Below are positions 1 to 13,800 of a stretch of 64,000 bases of DNA, one piece after another. A model generated the notes under the pieces. The model did not search any database. It was not told where the DNA came from and saw only the letters and a list, made by a program, of their open reading frames with translations. Positions within the stretch are counted from its first letter, which is position 1. Every line of letters starts with the position of its first letter. The stretch comes from Alviniconcha marisindica. Taxonomy: Eukaryota; Mollusca; Gastropoda; Provannidae. The stretch covers positions 889,501 to 953,500 of the forward strand of contig JABMCL010000191.1 in NCBI GenBank assembly GCA_018857735.1, in the 5' to 3' direction. Made by a program: the position numbers and the translations under genes.

Positions 1-78
1 ACTTGTCATGTGTGTGGTGTTTTCAGATTGAGTTGTTGTGAACTCAGTAACTATGTGTGTGAATGCTGGTGTTTTCAG

Positions 79-3000
79 TGTGAATGAGTTCCGGTTGTCC
101 AGCTGGCTGAATCAGCAGGAGGACATTCAGCGCATGGTGCTGTACCAGTGTGACCCCAGCATCAGCAAGTGGACAAAGCACTGCATCAGGCAGGCTGACG
201 CCATCCTCATCGTGGCTGTGGCAGACACTGGACCCAGTGTGGGGGCGGTGAGCACAGGGCCTGTTGTGCTGAGTTCTGGAAATGGTTTTGCCTGATGGTG
301 TTGATGAACTTGTTTGTTGAGACATTATGAATAGATTTTAAACTTCCTTCCCTATAGTATAGTGCAATATGATGTGATATACAGTGTCTGTGATGTGGAG
401 TTTGGTTTTTGTACCCAGCATATCTTGACATAGACATTTGAGTACATGCCCATATATTGAATGGATTTTGCTGATTTGATGCGCACACACGCACACACAC
501 ATACAAATATTATGAATATCAAAGTGTGTGTGCAGAATGGAGTGACTTTGCATATGTATCACTGAGGTTTGATTTTTGTGTTGCACAGATAGAGAAAGAG
601 ATAGAGAACATTGCAGTGCGTGCTCAAAAGGAACTGATTCTGCTGCACAAGGAGGATGCTGACACGCCACGAGGAACGGCGGAGTGGCTCAACGCCCGTG
701 GCTGGTGCTCCTCCTTCCACCACATCCGCTGCAACAAGCGGGTCTTCAGTCGCAAGCCTCCAGAGAGAATGGTTTGGGATTTTCTCTCTCTTAGTATACA
801 GGCGCTTGGTTTTTTTCAAGTGGTGTTGTATGTGTATTTATTTGTATGTGGCCTTCTCAAGACCACGCGTTTTACTTGTTGGTGTTGGTGCAGTAGGTTG
901 AAGTATGTTTTATTTTCTTTAGATGGAAAGGTGGAGGTGTTTCAGTGGCAGCAGTGGAGATATGTGAAAGATGGTATGGAAGGCACATGCTCTTTTTCTG
1001 CAGCATAGAAATTTACATTGTCCTGAAATGTCCAGAGCAGAACTTTCTGTCCCCTTGTTGTAGCTTTGTCTTTGTGTGTTGTATATGTACTGTTCACTGT
1101 CAAGACATGCTGTTCTTGTCACCCTAAGCTCCATCTGATGTGGTTCTATTTTTAATAAATCACCTGTTCATTTCAGATTACACATGCACGCATGCACGCA
1201 CGCACACAGACACATGCACACACCTGTGTGTGTGCATGCACATGCTGGCACTTACAGAGAGGTGCCCAGTGTGCTGTGACCTAGGTTGGCTGTGTGTGAT
1301 TTCAGCTCCAGGTGTACAACAAGCTGTTCCAGTCAGAACCTGATCGCATGTCTGACTTTTCGCGCCTGGCTCGCTTCTTGACGGGCACCAGCATTGGCCT
1401 GGTTCTTGGTGGAGGTGGAGCGAGGTCAGTGCACATCAAAATCAGACTGGAGGCTTCCAGTGCAAGTTTTCTTCTTTTTCTTCATTTTGATTGTTTCATT
1501 TTTTATTTTTTATTTTTTTAGATTCAGCTTTATTTACTTTATAAAATAACACTTTATTTTATTGGTTTTACTCTGGTACAAACAAAACAAGTCATGGTTG
1601 CAGCTGTACCATAATATTCTGACTTGAAGATTGTACACAGTCCATTGATCAGTCAGTCGGTTGTAATGTGGGAAGACTGAAATCATATTAAATGCTTGGC
1701 AATATACCACAGAAAAAAACATGTCATCTTTGTTTTGTTCTGGGAAGTGCTGATGGTGGGAGTTGAGGTGATAGTGTTGAGACATGAAAAAGATGCTCTT
1801 GGAACTTGTCTTTAGTCTTGCTGTGGTGAGCTAAGCATCTAGACTTTCAAATGAGAGAAAAAGTGGTCCCATGTAACTACAGGTGTGCGTACATTAAAAC
1901 TGAAGGACATAAAGGGGCCATGGAACACTGGATGGACACTGGAACTGTTTCAAAGATGTGTTGGGGAAACTTCAGAAAGAGGTGGTGGAGTGTATATGGG
2001 CTTTCACAAGCATGCACATCCCATCTTGAACTGAACTGAGCTGCAGGCATTGAATATTCCATGGCAGCAGTATGACCTTTTTCTGAGCAGCCAAAAAGGG
2101 AGGTGTGACCGTCACAGCTGAATATCCATGGGAAATGACCTGAAGTTTCAGCAGGGACATAGTTTACTACATTGGAGAAACAAATCGGTTTTGAAGAAAA
2201 CCTGAATTCAGATTCGTGGAATATATTTCCTCTGTGACACAGATTGACCCTGATTTCAGACTATTTCAAACCCTAAATGTTTATAGAATAACTCAGTCAT
2301 TACTTGAACCATCTTTGTGCCATGTGGTGAAAGTTGCATGTCATGATGGGCACAACCTGAGAGGTATGTTTGAGAACAGACTTTTGTTAAATGTTCCAAG
2401 TAGTCACTTCTGAACAGAAGCTGACTTTATTGCCAGCAGACTCAGTCAAACTGAAAATGACATGGATCAGCCATGATTTTAACCCTGGTTCTTGTCTCCC
2501 CTGGCAGAGGGCTGGCCCATGTTGGCATGATCAAGGCGATGCAGGAGGCGGGCATTCCCATTGACATGGTTGGGGGCACCAGCATGGGGGCCTTCATTGG
2601 AGCCCTGTGGGCAGAGGAGCGACAGTTCCCCAAGTTCAACATCCGTGCCAAGGAGTGGTCCATTGTGAGTAGCTGCCATGTGCAACTCTCTGTTGGAATA
2701 CCCACACAAGGAAGATGCAGATTTGAGTCATTTGGGTTAGATTTCGGTTTTCAGAATGGTGTAAAGATAAAAGTACAGATTTTAGGTCTTCCTGGTAGAC
2801 TTTTGTTGGTTACTTTAAGCAAAATAGGCAGTATGTTTGGAAATTGTTTGACATTTTACAGTTTTAGTTGTTAATCATTTTTGTTGAGTTTTGCACTGCA
2901 TGTAAAAACAGTCACATTTTTGTGTGTGTACATTTTATTGACTTTGCATAAAAATATTTTTTGAGCCTGTGATAATGAGGCTGGCCAGCTGGCCCTTACA

Positions 3001-4796
3001 AAAACTGAAAGTGAGATCTTTGGAAACATTGCCTGGTGGTAACAGCCAATGAAAACTACACACTTTAATGTCATTTTGTGTGGTTGTGGTCAGATGTCTA
3101 GGTCATGGCAGAGTTAGAAAGATGGAAGTGAAAATGGCATTCCTTTGCAAGTTCTTAAGCAGTCACGTTCAAACCTTGTAAGATCATTACACGTGTGTAG
3201 TGTATGTATGGACATGATCTTTAACACAATGCCCTACATAACCAGCTGCATTCAAGGGAGATAAATGATGCATTCCCTGCCTCTTTATGAATCTTAACGT
3301 TGGCATTTTCTGAGAGGTTGTTTAACAAGGTCGTGGAAACTGCTTGATTGCACTTTAAGTGTTCTACAGGTCAGTGACTGTGACTCACACAGTCACATTC
3401 AGGCTCAGAGGGCTGTGAAAAAGATTTATTTTCCCATGCTGAATGTGGGTTGGCTGAGTATCTGCTAGTCTTTTAAGGTTCAAGACTTGTATTAGTTGCG
3501 GATGTATGTTTTAATCCAGGTAGGAAAAGTGATGTTGGTTGAATTGTTTTTTTTACCCAGAAAATGACCTCCATCTGGAAAAAAGTGTTGGACCTGACCT
3601 ATCCCTACACCTCCATGTTCACAGGTAGAGTAGTGTGTGATTTGTCTGACATCTCTGGCATGGACAGTATCTCCATGTTCACAGGTAGTGTGTGAACTGT
3701 CTGTCATGTCTGGCATGGACAGCACTGTGTGCCAACAGCTAATCATTGGATTGAATGTCCTGTCAACCACACACGTCACTTCAGGATGATTGTAGGAACA
3801 GGCCTTTAATCTGCATGGTGATCAGGGACTGTTTGTGCACTTTCATTCATTGCTGGGGGGGGGGGGGGGGGGGGGGGGGGACTTACTTGAAGAAGATCGG
3901 TAAAGTTAGTCAGTATCATGACAGTCGCCAAATTCTAGATGGATACTGTTTTGAGAAAATGTTACCATATGAATGGTACTGCATAATTATGCCAGGTTTA
4001 CCTGAAATCAACTGCTTAGTCTGTTCATGCTCATGAACAGTGTAACATTTCCTTTATTTTGGCTTGATTCATCCTTCTACTTGGAAGGAGGGGGAAGGAT
4101 CAGGAATAGCTTAGTGTAGACTCATGATTGGAAGGTTGCAGGTTCAAGTCCCAGCAGGAGTGGTGAGGTAATTTTCTCCTCCAGTGTCAACTTTCTGAGC
4201 TGACTCATTTTTCAGTATTTATTCCACGCCTGTGTTACTGAAGTAGAGAGATTATTACATATATTTATTGACTTTTTTTTCTCTCTCCAGGTTTTTTGTT
4301 TCATTGTTCATTGTAAAATGCTTTGTGCTTTTGAACAGGTGGTCTAGAAATCTTCCATTGTTATTATTACTTCTGGAGCAGTTGAGACTGGAAACATATG
4401 TACGCCACAACTGTCATTTTTGCACAAAGGCAGTTATGACCATTTACTACATGTATTCAGGTGGTAACCCGTCACTATTTTCCAAGACTGCAATATGTTT
4501 ATGTTTGTTTCAGTATCTGATAGGTATCTGTTGATACAGTAAACTTCTGTATTGATTGTGCAGCACTGACACTTATGCTGCTGCGTTTGCTGCAAGAAGA
4601 TGAAGAGGATGTGAGGTTTATGACAGTACAAGGTTGGTTGTGTGCAGGCAGTTCATTTAATGAGGCCATTGAGTCAACGTTCCACAACCGTCAGATAGAG
4701 GACCTGTGGATTCCTTACTTCTGCGTCACCACTGATATCACCAACTCCAGCATGCGCATTCACACCACAGGTGAGAACACTTCTCACTTCTCTCTC

Positions 4797-4845
<49 letters not shown>

Positions 4846-7800
4846 CAGGGTGTGTGTGTGAGCAAGGTGGGCGGGGTGGTTGATGGATAAGCATGAGGAG
4901 GCTGTTGTGTGTTGGGGGTTGGGTGGTATATATATATGTTATGTGTGGGTGTTTTGTATGTTGAATTTATTCACATTTGTTGTTTTGTTTGTTTGCTCTT
5001 CTGACAGCAGCTGCTGTAAAAAGGTATCTCTGTGGGTTGAACGAGATGTGTGAAATAGTCATTACATTTTCTGCATTGTCATTATTTTTTGGAGTGGAAC
5101 AGTTTAGTGTAGATTTTCATGTTCTATTATTTTCATCTTTTCATCACCACTAGTGTATATTGTAGGTATATTGTGCTGTATGGTGGCTAGGTCAACAACC
5201 TGCTAGCCAAATCATAGTGCTGTGTTTGAGCAAGTGTTTTAATGTCAGATTACCTCACTCTTATTCTGCCAAGATCAGTGTATGTTACAGCAGTCAGAAT
5301 GTGGCACTGCATATGGGCTGTTGCATCCATGTCGGGTTACCTGTCTGTGATTTCATAGACACCTGTGTTTGTTATAATGAGGCAGCATATGATGTTTGGT
5401 GCAACTTGCCAATGTATCTATCCAGTTACTTCTTTGACATTGTTGTGACATCAGCGTATGTTCAACAGGCAGCACATGGTGCTATGTTCAGGCCAGCCTG
5501 TCGCTGTCAGGCTACCTCCCACCCTGTGTGATCTCAGCGTCATCTGTGTATGTTCCAACAGGCAGCACATGGCGCTATGTTCAGGCCAGCATGTCGCTGT
5601 CAGGCTACCACCCACCTGTGTGTGATCTCAGCACCATCTCTGTATGTTCCAACAGGCAGCACATGGCGTTATGTTCGGGCCAGCATGTCTCTGTCAGGCT
5701 ACCTCCCACCTCTGTGTGACCCTGTGGATGGCCACCTGCTGCTGGACGGTGGCTATGTCAACAACCTGCCTGGTGAGCAGGGCTCTGTGCCCAGCACGCT
5801 GACTTTGGGAAGGACACTTGAGACCGGGACTGAGGGGGGAGAGGTTGGCAAACTGGTTGTGGCCCCTCCTTCATCTTGTCGGGGGGCTGCCTTTTTAAGA
5901 TTTCATGGAAGATAAGCTTTGATTATTTGTGTTTATGTATTATTTACAACAACAATAAAACTTATTATTTATGGACTGTTTGGCTTTTTTCTTCCCTCAG
6001 CTGAAACATTTTGTTCCCCCAGGTTGTTTTGTTTTACCTAGCACAGACATTAGGAGTCGTTGTGCATGGCCAATGGTCCATAGCGAGAGATGTGACACAT
6101 AAACAAGGAATGGTTCTTCTTTTTTTAAATTTACCCTGTCTCACCATGCCGACTTACATCCCTCCCTAGCTGATGTGCTGCGTACAATGGGAGCTCGGTC
6201 CATCTTTGCCATTGACGTGGGCAGTCAAGACGAGACCAACCTCACCAACTACGGCGACGAACTGTCAGGGTGGTGGCTGCTGTGGAAGCGCTGGAACCCC
6301 TGGAGCAGCAGTGTCAGGGTAACCATTGGGTGCCGGGCCTGGGTGTCCTCACCTTTGTCATCACCTACACAAATCACCCTTTGTACAGCTTGGATTCCAG
6401 GGGTGAAAGTGATGGTTGCTGTTTTTAACCCTCACCTTTGTCATCACCTACACAAATCATCCTTTGTACAGCTTGGATTCCAGGGGTGAAAGTGATGGTT
6501 GCTGTTTTTAACCCTCACCTTTGTCATCACCTACACAAATAACCCTTTGTACAGCTTGGATTCCAGGGGTGAATGTGATTGTTGTTGTTTTTAATCCTCA
6601 CCTTTCTCATCACCTACACAAATCACCCTTTGTACTCCTTGGATTCCAGGGGTGAAAGTGATGGTTGCTGTTTTTAACCCTCACCTTTGTCATCTCCTAC
6701 ACAAATAACCCTTTGTACAGCTTGGATTCCAGGGGTGAATGTGATTGTTATTGTTTTTAACCCTCACCTTTCTCATCACCAACACAAATCACCCTTTGTA
6801 CTCCTTGGATTCCAGGGGTGAAAGTGATGGTTGCTGTTTTTAACCCTCACCTTTGTCATCACCTACACAAATAACCCTTTGTACAGCTTACATTCCAGGG
6901 ATGAAAGTGATTGTTGTTGTTTTTAACCCTCACACCCCACCCCCTTCCACACTCCAGCTCCCAGCCACTTTGAGTAAACCTCTTGCTGTACTTCATGTGT
7001 GCTACCTGTTGCCCCAGCATCGCTCAGAATTGTAGTGTGACCATTGTGAAAACGTCCTGTCACCTCACTGTGCTGCCTGGTCTCTGCACTGAATGCTTTT
7101 TGCTTCATGAACGTGAACATTAAACTTGACCAGAAATGTGTCAGCAGTGGCAAGTTCAAGTGCAGGCATTCATCATTTTCATTGTCCCTGGGTGGTGCTC
7201 CTAGTTTGTGTCAGTGAACCCAGGCATTGCGCAAACATTCTGATATCTTATGATTGTCTGCACAGCATTGTTGTGTCAGTTTAAGCACTTCTTGAGTTCA
7301 GATCAAATTGTAGGGAAAAATGACAAGCAAGTGTGCTGATTTCTTGCTTTTGTTGTTGTCTTGTTTCTGTTGTTGTTTTGTTTTTGTTTGTTTCTGATGC
7401 CTGTGTGTGTGGTGTGCACAGGTACCGGACATGACGGAGATCCAGTCTCGCCTGGCCTATGTGTCCTGTGTCCGACAGCTGGAGGTGGTCAAGAACTCAG
7501 ATTGGTGCGAGTACATCCGTCCCCCCATTGACAAGTACGGCACACTGCAGTTTGGGGCCTATGATGAGATAGCGGTGAGTGGTTCGGTCAGTGTGTATGA
7601 TGGGGAGTGGTCAATGTGTATGAGGGGAGTGGTCAGTGTGTATGATTGGGAGGGGTCACAGTGTGTATGATAGGGAATGGTCAGTGTGTATGATGGGGAG
7701 TGGTCAGTGTGTATGATGGGGAGTGGCAGTATGTATGATCGGGAGGGGTCACTGTGTATGATGGGGAGTGGTCAGTGTGTATGATATGGAGGAGTCACAG

Positions 7801-10800
7801 TGTGTATGATGGGGAGTGGTCAGTGTGTATGATGGGGATTGGTCAGTGTATGACAGGGAGTGGTCAGTGTTTATGATGGGGAGTGGTCAGTGTGTATTAT
7901 GGGGAGCGGTGTCAGTGTGTATGATGGGGAGTGGTCAGTGTGTATGATGGGGAGCGGTCAGTGTGTATGATGGGGAGTGGTCACAGTGTGTATGATGGGG
8001 AGCGGTCACAGTATGATGGGGAGTGGTCATGTGACAAGGAGTGGTCAGTGCATATGACAGGGAGCAATCAGTGTGTGGTTCAAGCTTCATGCTGGAATTT
8101 CTTGAAGTTGGCTGAGTCCAAAAGACTGGTGTAAACTGTGTCAGAAAGACCCCTAGCAAAGTTCCCATCCCTGACTGATAGTGTCAGAAAGACCCCTGGC
8201 AAAGTTCCCATCACTGACTGACAGTGTCAGAAAGACCCCTGGCAAAGTTCCCATCACTGACTGACAATGTCAGAAAAAACGCTGGCAAAGTTCCCATCAC
8301 TGACTGACAGTGTCAGAAAGACCCCTGGCAAAGTTCCTATCACTGACTGACAGTGTCAGAAAGACCCTGGGCAAAGTTCCTGTCACTTGCTGACAGTGGC
8401 AAACAGACCCCCAGCAAAGTTTTGCCACTTGCTGACAGTGGCAAACAGACAGACCCCTGGCAAAGTTCCCATCACTTGCTGACAGTGGCAAACAGACAGA
8501 CCCCTGGCAAAGTTCCCATCACTTGCTGACAGTGGCAAACAGACCCCTGGCAAAGTTCTGTTACTTGCTGGCCCTCTGCCAGCATGTTGGCTTGCAGTGC
8601 TCTGCATGCTGATCAGTTGTAGCTGTTGAAATCTGCTGTGGCATTGTTGTGGCTAGATGATTTAGTTGAGACTGCAGCTGCCTGAAGCTGATATAGAGAT
8701 GTTGGATTTTTACGTGGGTGTGTGGGTGTACAGTAGTCCCTCTTTTCTGTGTGTAGCCTGTGTGAGATTGTATGGTGTTGCCTGTTTGCCAGGAGGTGGG
8801 CTACCACCACGGCAAAACGCTCTTCTCTGGCTGGACCAAGGGCGGGCTGGTCAGCGACCTCTTCACTGAGAAAAACAAACAGAACACACCAGCTGCACAG
8901 CGAGTGACACAGGTGAGTGGAGGTACCCCCATCCCACCACCCTTGCCCCTCACCTCCCTTCTCCTTCATCAGGGTTATGACCCCTCTTTCCGCACTAGCT
9001 GTCAATGGTTGCAAAGGATCCTGCTTTGGCTGGGTACAACTTTAATGAATAGATACACTGTGAGAGATGCATCAAAACTGTACCTGCAGTTATTGGTACA
9101 CTATCACCAGTGTGCTATCATGTTTAGTTACATGTATTCACAATAATTATATATTCAGACACTATTGCTGAGGTTAGAGTTTGCTTAGATAGGTTGCACA
9201 GTTGAGTTTTTGTCATGCATGACTTGTGCCTTTCAACGTGAAGTAGGATAGGCATGCTTGGTTTTGTAGTGCTTCAAACAGTGTATACATATTTTATATA
9301 TCATCTAAATGACCTTTCCTGGGACTTAAGATTAACAACTTGCCTTCCCCCCACGCCCGCTGTTACCTTTTTTCCTCTCTCCATTTTAGTAGTTTAACCC
9401 TTTGTCTGCAGTGGGAGTGGTCTGGAAAAGCTGCAGCAGATACATGTATTGCCATAGTATTTCAAGTGTTAGTTAATGCTTTTTGTGTTGAACTGTTTGT
9501 TAACCACAGTTGTGCAGTGAAACTGGCTGCCTAGCCTGAAGCCTAACAGGCTACTTTATTGACAAGTTCCCTTTGTCTGCCATGTTTGTCTGTGTTTGTC
9601 TGCCATCAATGCATGCGGTACAGGAGTCTCAGACGGTAAATATTGTCATGGCCTTTGTCACACCATTCCACAGTGGCAGAAGTGAACGTCTAAAGGCACC
9701 ACCACCACAGCACACCTCGCTGTGGACTTTTTATTAACAAGTAGCCGCGAAACATATTGTGCAACCTAGTTTAGTACCAGTGCATCTTTCACGTAGGGTG
9801 ACACTGGTGGTTTGACAAATGTAGTTTGCAACAGATGTGAGCTTATTTTTAACCCTAGAAGGGTTTGGCTGTAAGTAAAATGACTGTAAGCTGAAAAGTG
9901 GTGTCCTTTAGTGTTCTTCTTGCGACTGTAGGTGTGTGACAGAGTGGTGTAGGTCATGGTCAGTCTACATGTCTGCACCACTGTACCACCCTTTGTGCTG
10001 CTGTAACAAACTGATGTATGTATAGGCTGTGATCACTGTAGGCTTTGTGCTTCTTCTTTTTTGTCTCTGTCCCCCTCCCCCCACCCCCCACTTTTTTCTC
10101 TCTTTTTTTTTTTTTTTCCTTCTCTTTTTTCTTTTTTTTCTTCTTTTTTTCTCTCCCTTTTTTTTCTTCAGTTTTTTTTAACCACTATACTCATTTCATT
10201 CTGTGCTTTGTTTGACTACACCACCGGACTCATTTCATGCAGTTTTGTTTTGCACCACTGTACTCATGGTATACTGTGTACTATGCATGGTATACTGTGT
10301 ACTATGCACAACTGTATTCATTTATGCTGTGTGCTTTGCATCACTGTTCCTGTTTCATCATGTACTTTGCACAAACACTAGTCTGTGCTCATTTCAAGCT
10401 ATGCTCTTTGTGCTACTGTACTCATTCCATTCATTGCTATGCACTCTACTGTATTAATTTCATGCCTTGCGCTTTACACTGTGTACTCATTCTGTGCTAT
10501 GCACTTTACTCATTCCATGCTATATGCTTTACACTGTGTACTCATTCATTGCTATGCACTTTACACTACTGTATTAATTTCCTATGCTGTGCATTTTGTA
10601 CCACTAAACTCATTCCATGCTGTGCATTTTGCACCTCTAAACTCATTCCATCCTGTGCATTTTGCACCACTAAACTCATTCCATGCTGTGCATATTGCAC
10701 CACTAATCTCATTCTGTGCTGTGCATTTTGTCCCACTAAGCTCATTCTGTGCTGTGCATTTTATACCACTAATTCTGTGTCCATTTTGCACCACTAAACT

Positions 10801-13800
10801 CATTCTATGCTGTGCATTTTGCACCACTAAACTTGTTCTATGCTGTGCATTTTGCACCACTAAACTCGTTCTATGCTGTGCATTTTGCACCACTAAATTT
10901 GTTCTATGCTGTGCAGTTTGCAAACTGAAAGTGTCTGCAGTGCTTTTGTCCTATATATCAGAGCTATCAAGACTGAAGCAGCATTTGTTGTTGTTTTTAC
11001 ATGTGTCTAAAGATATATATTTTTCAAAAATCTGTAAAGTGAATTCACTTTTATTGCTGAATGCACTTGCTTCTCAAGACATTCTTATCTCAAACCTCAA
11101 CAATCTTATCCTCCAGCTGTATATATGTTTCTGAATAAAATTGTACATCCACAAGTGATTGTTCCAAACATTACATGACAGTAGTCAAATATGAAATCCT
11201 GAGTCTCTTCAGATTTCTTGCTTTTACTTTGCATTGAGCTGGATCAGATTTTTAAAATGTCATCTTCTCAAAACAGTCTTTCGTGAGTTGCGTGCATTGG
11301 TTCTATACATTTTTAAGGATGTAAGGAAGTTCCCAGTGGTTGTGATTTAGTGGTGGAGAGCTTTCTGTCTTTGGTTTGACGATAGGATGATAACTGTCCT
11401 AGTTATTAAGACTGGATGCTAACTGGCCCAGTTTTTAAGATTGGAGGTAAGATTGGAGGCTAACTGGCCTAGTCATTAAAATTGGCCAAGTAGGCTAGTT
11501 TTTAAGATTGGAGGCTAACTGGCCTAGTCATTAAAATTGGCCAGGTTGCCTAGTTTTTTTAAGATTGGAGGCTAACTGGCCAAGTTGATAAGACAGCTTA
11601 ACTGGTCTACTGACCTAGCTGGCCTAGTTGTTGGGAGGTTAACTGGCCTACTTGTTAAAATTGTAGTTTAACTGGCATAGTTAAAATGTTAACTGGCCTA
11701 ATTGTGAAAATACAGGCCTAATTGTTACATCTTTGGTTAATGGCCTGGTTCATAAAAAGGTTAACTGGCCTAATTATTAAGATAGGAGGTTAACTGACTT
11801 AGTTGCTCAGATGGGCCATTTGGGCCTACTTATTAAAATAGGAGGTTAACTGACTTATGTCTTAAGATAGGGGGTTATCTGGCTTAGTTGTTAGGAGGTA
11901 AAGATAGGAGTTTAACTGGACTAGTTGGAGATAGGAGGCTAGTGAGAATTTTAATGATGTAAAGAAGCTTTAACTGGTTATAATGGATTTTAATGATGTC
12001 AGAAAGCTCCAACTGCTTATGATGAATGTTAATGAGGTAAAGAAGTGCCAACTGGTTGTGATGAATTTTAATGATGTAAAGAAGCTCCAACTGGTTATAA
12101 TGTATTTTAATGATGTAAAGAAGCTTGAACTGGTTACAATAAATTTTAATGATGTAAAGAAGCTCCAACTGGTTATGATGAATTTTAATGATGTAAAGAA
12201 GCTTCAACTGGTGCAGAGGCTGAGAGCTTTCCTTCTTCAGCCTGAAGATAGGAAGTTAACTAGTCTAGTTTTTAAGATAGGAAGTTAACTAGTCTAGTTG
12301 TCAAAAATGTTTAACTGGCCTAGTTGTTAAAATAGGAGGTTAGCTAGCCCAGTTCTAAAGTTAAAAAATTGAAGGATAACTGGCTTAGTTTTTAAGATGT
12401 GATTATAACTGGCCTAGTTCTTAAGAATTATTAAGATCCGAGACTGGCTGGCCTAGTTGTTAAAATAGGTTAGCTGGCCTAGTTGTTAAAATAGGAGGTT
12501 AGTTGCATGCCTAGTTCTTACGATATGAGATTAACTGTCCTAGTTGTTAAGACAGGTTAGCTGGCCTAATGTTTAAGGAAGTTTAACTGGCCTAGTTGTT
12601 AAAATGGGAGGTTAGCTGGCCTAATTGTTAGGACAGAGTAACTAGTATAAGGTCAACAAACTATGTACAGAACCTAGAGCACATAAACACACTACATTTC
12701 ATTCAGCATCTTTCACATCACTTCCAACACACACACACACAGATGTCCAGTCTCTCTTTGATATTAGTACAGTTTTCTCAGGATGTCCCATCTCTCCTTG
12801 TTATCACCCTGATATAACCGCACCGGTTGACTGGGCGTAAAACACCAACTTACTTACCTTGATGTTAGGGCAGTTTTCACAGGATGTCCCATCTCTCCTT
12901 GATGTTAGTACAGTTTTCACAGGATGTCCCATCTCTCCTTGATGTTAGTACAGTTTTCTCAGGATGTCCCATCTCTCCTTGATGTTGGTACAGTTTTCAC
13001 AGGATGTCCCATCTCTCCTTGATGTTGGTACAGTTTTCACAGAATGTCCTATCTTTCCTTGGTGTTAGTACAGTTTTCACAGGATGTTCCATCTCTCCTT
13101 GATGTTAGTACAGTTTTCACAGGATGTCCCATCTCTCCTTGATGTTAGTACAGTTTTCACAGGATGTCCCCAGTGCAGGGTCAGACTTTCCCCTGCTCTT
13201 TGATGACTCTTGGATGCTTGTCACCTGCATTCCTTTTTTCATGATGGACTTATACTACATGCCTCATAAAAACCGCTGGTGTGGCCAGCCTGAGACTGGG
13301 AAAGGGAGGGATGAAATCACTGACTGACATTGCCACACCATTGTTGACCTAATGCAGTCGACCTGTGGTTTGTTTTCACATTTTTGCACAAGTCTGTAGT
13401 TCATTCTCATTTTAAGAAGGATGATGTGTGCTTGATGGTGTCTGCTGCCTCTGTTGTCTCACAGACCAAGGCTCCAGTGATGGCCTACTTCACCGACCTG
13501 GCTGAGTTGGTGTCCAGGATTGACAAGCCCCAGTCCCACTTTTACCTGGACAATGACAGTGGTCAGTCATCTGTTATCACTGCTTGCTTAACAGTAGGAA
13601 ATGACATGGATATCAGCTATGGCAGAAATTGTAGCATGGAAGATTTCATTAAATAAATGAAGGCACACAGAAAAATAAATATTAAGACTGGTGCCACTAT
13701 TGTAAAAAGGTGTCTTAAAAAGAGGAATGAACAAAAAAGACACCAGTGCAGATCAGATAGAAATGCATGATGACACCAGTGTCATGATTGTAAGGAGGAG

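Noticed and set aside
4085..4165. Functional tRNA gene
   Set aside because: A and B boxes are present, but no cloverleaf with paired acceptor and anticodon arms could be drawn; better explained as a SINE head.
8613..9014. 133-codon ORF (-)
   Set aside because: Lies opposite PNPLA6 exon 10, whose [12 protein letters not shown] coding frame is conserved; shadow frame.
10237..11134. 186- and 249-codon overlapping ORFs (+)
   Set aside because: 11-codon repeat from the 33-bp array; an open frame also occurs on the opposite strand, as expected for a stop-free repeat unit.
11884..12288. 107-codon (-) and 101-codon (+) repeat-protein-like ORFs
   Set aside because: 13-codon period of the 39-bp array in a PNPLA6 intron; no evidence of transcription or homology.
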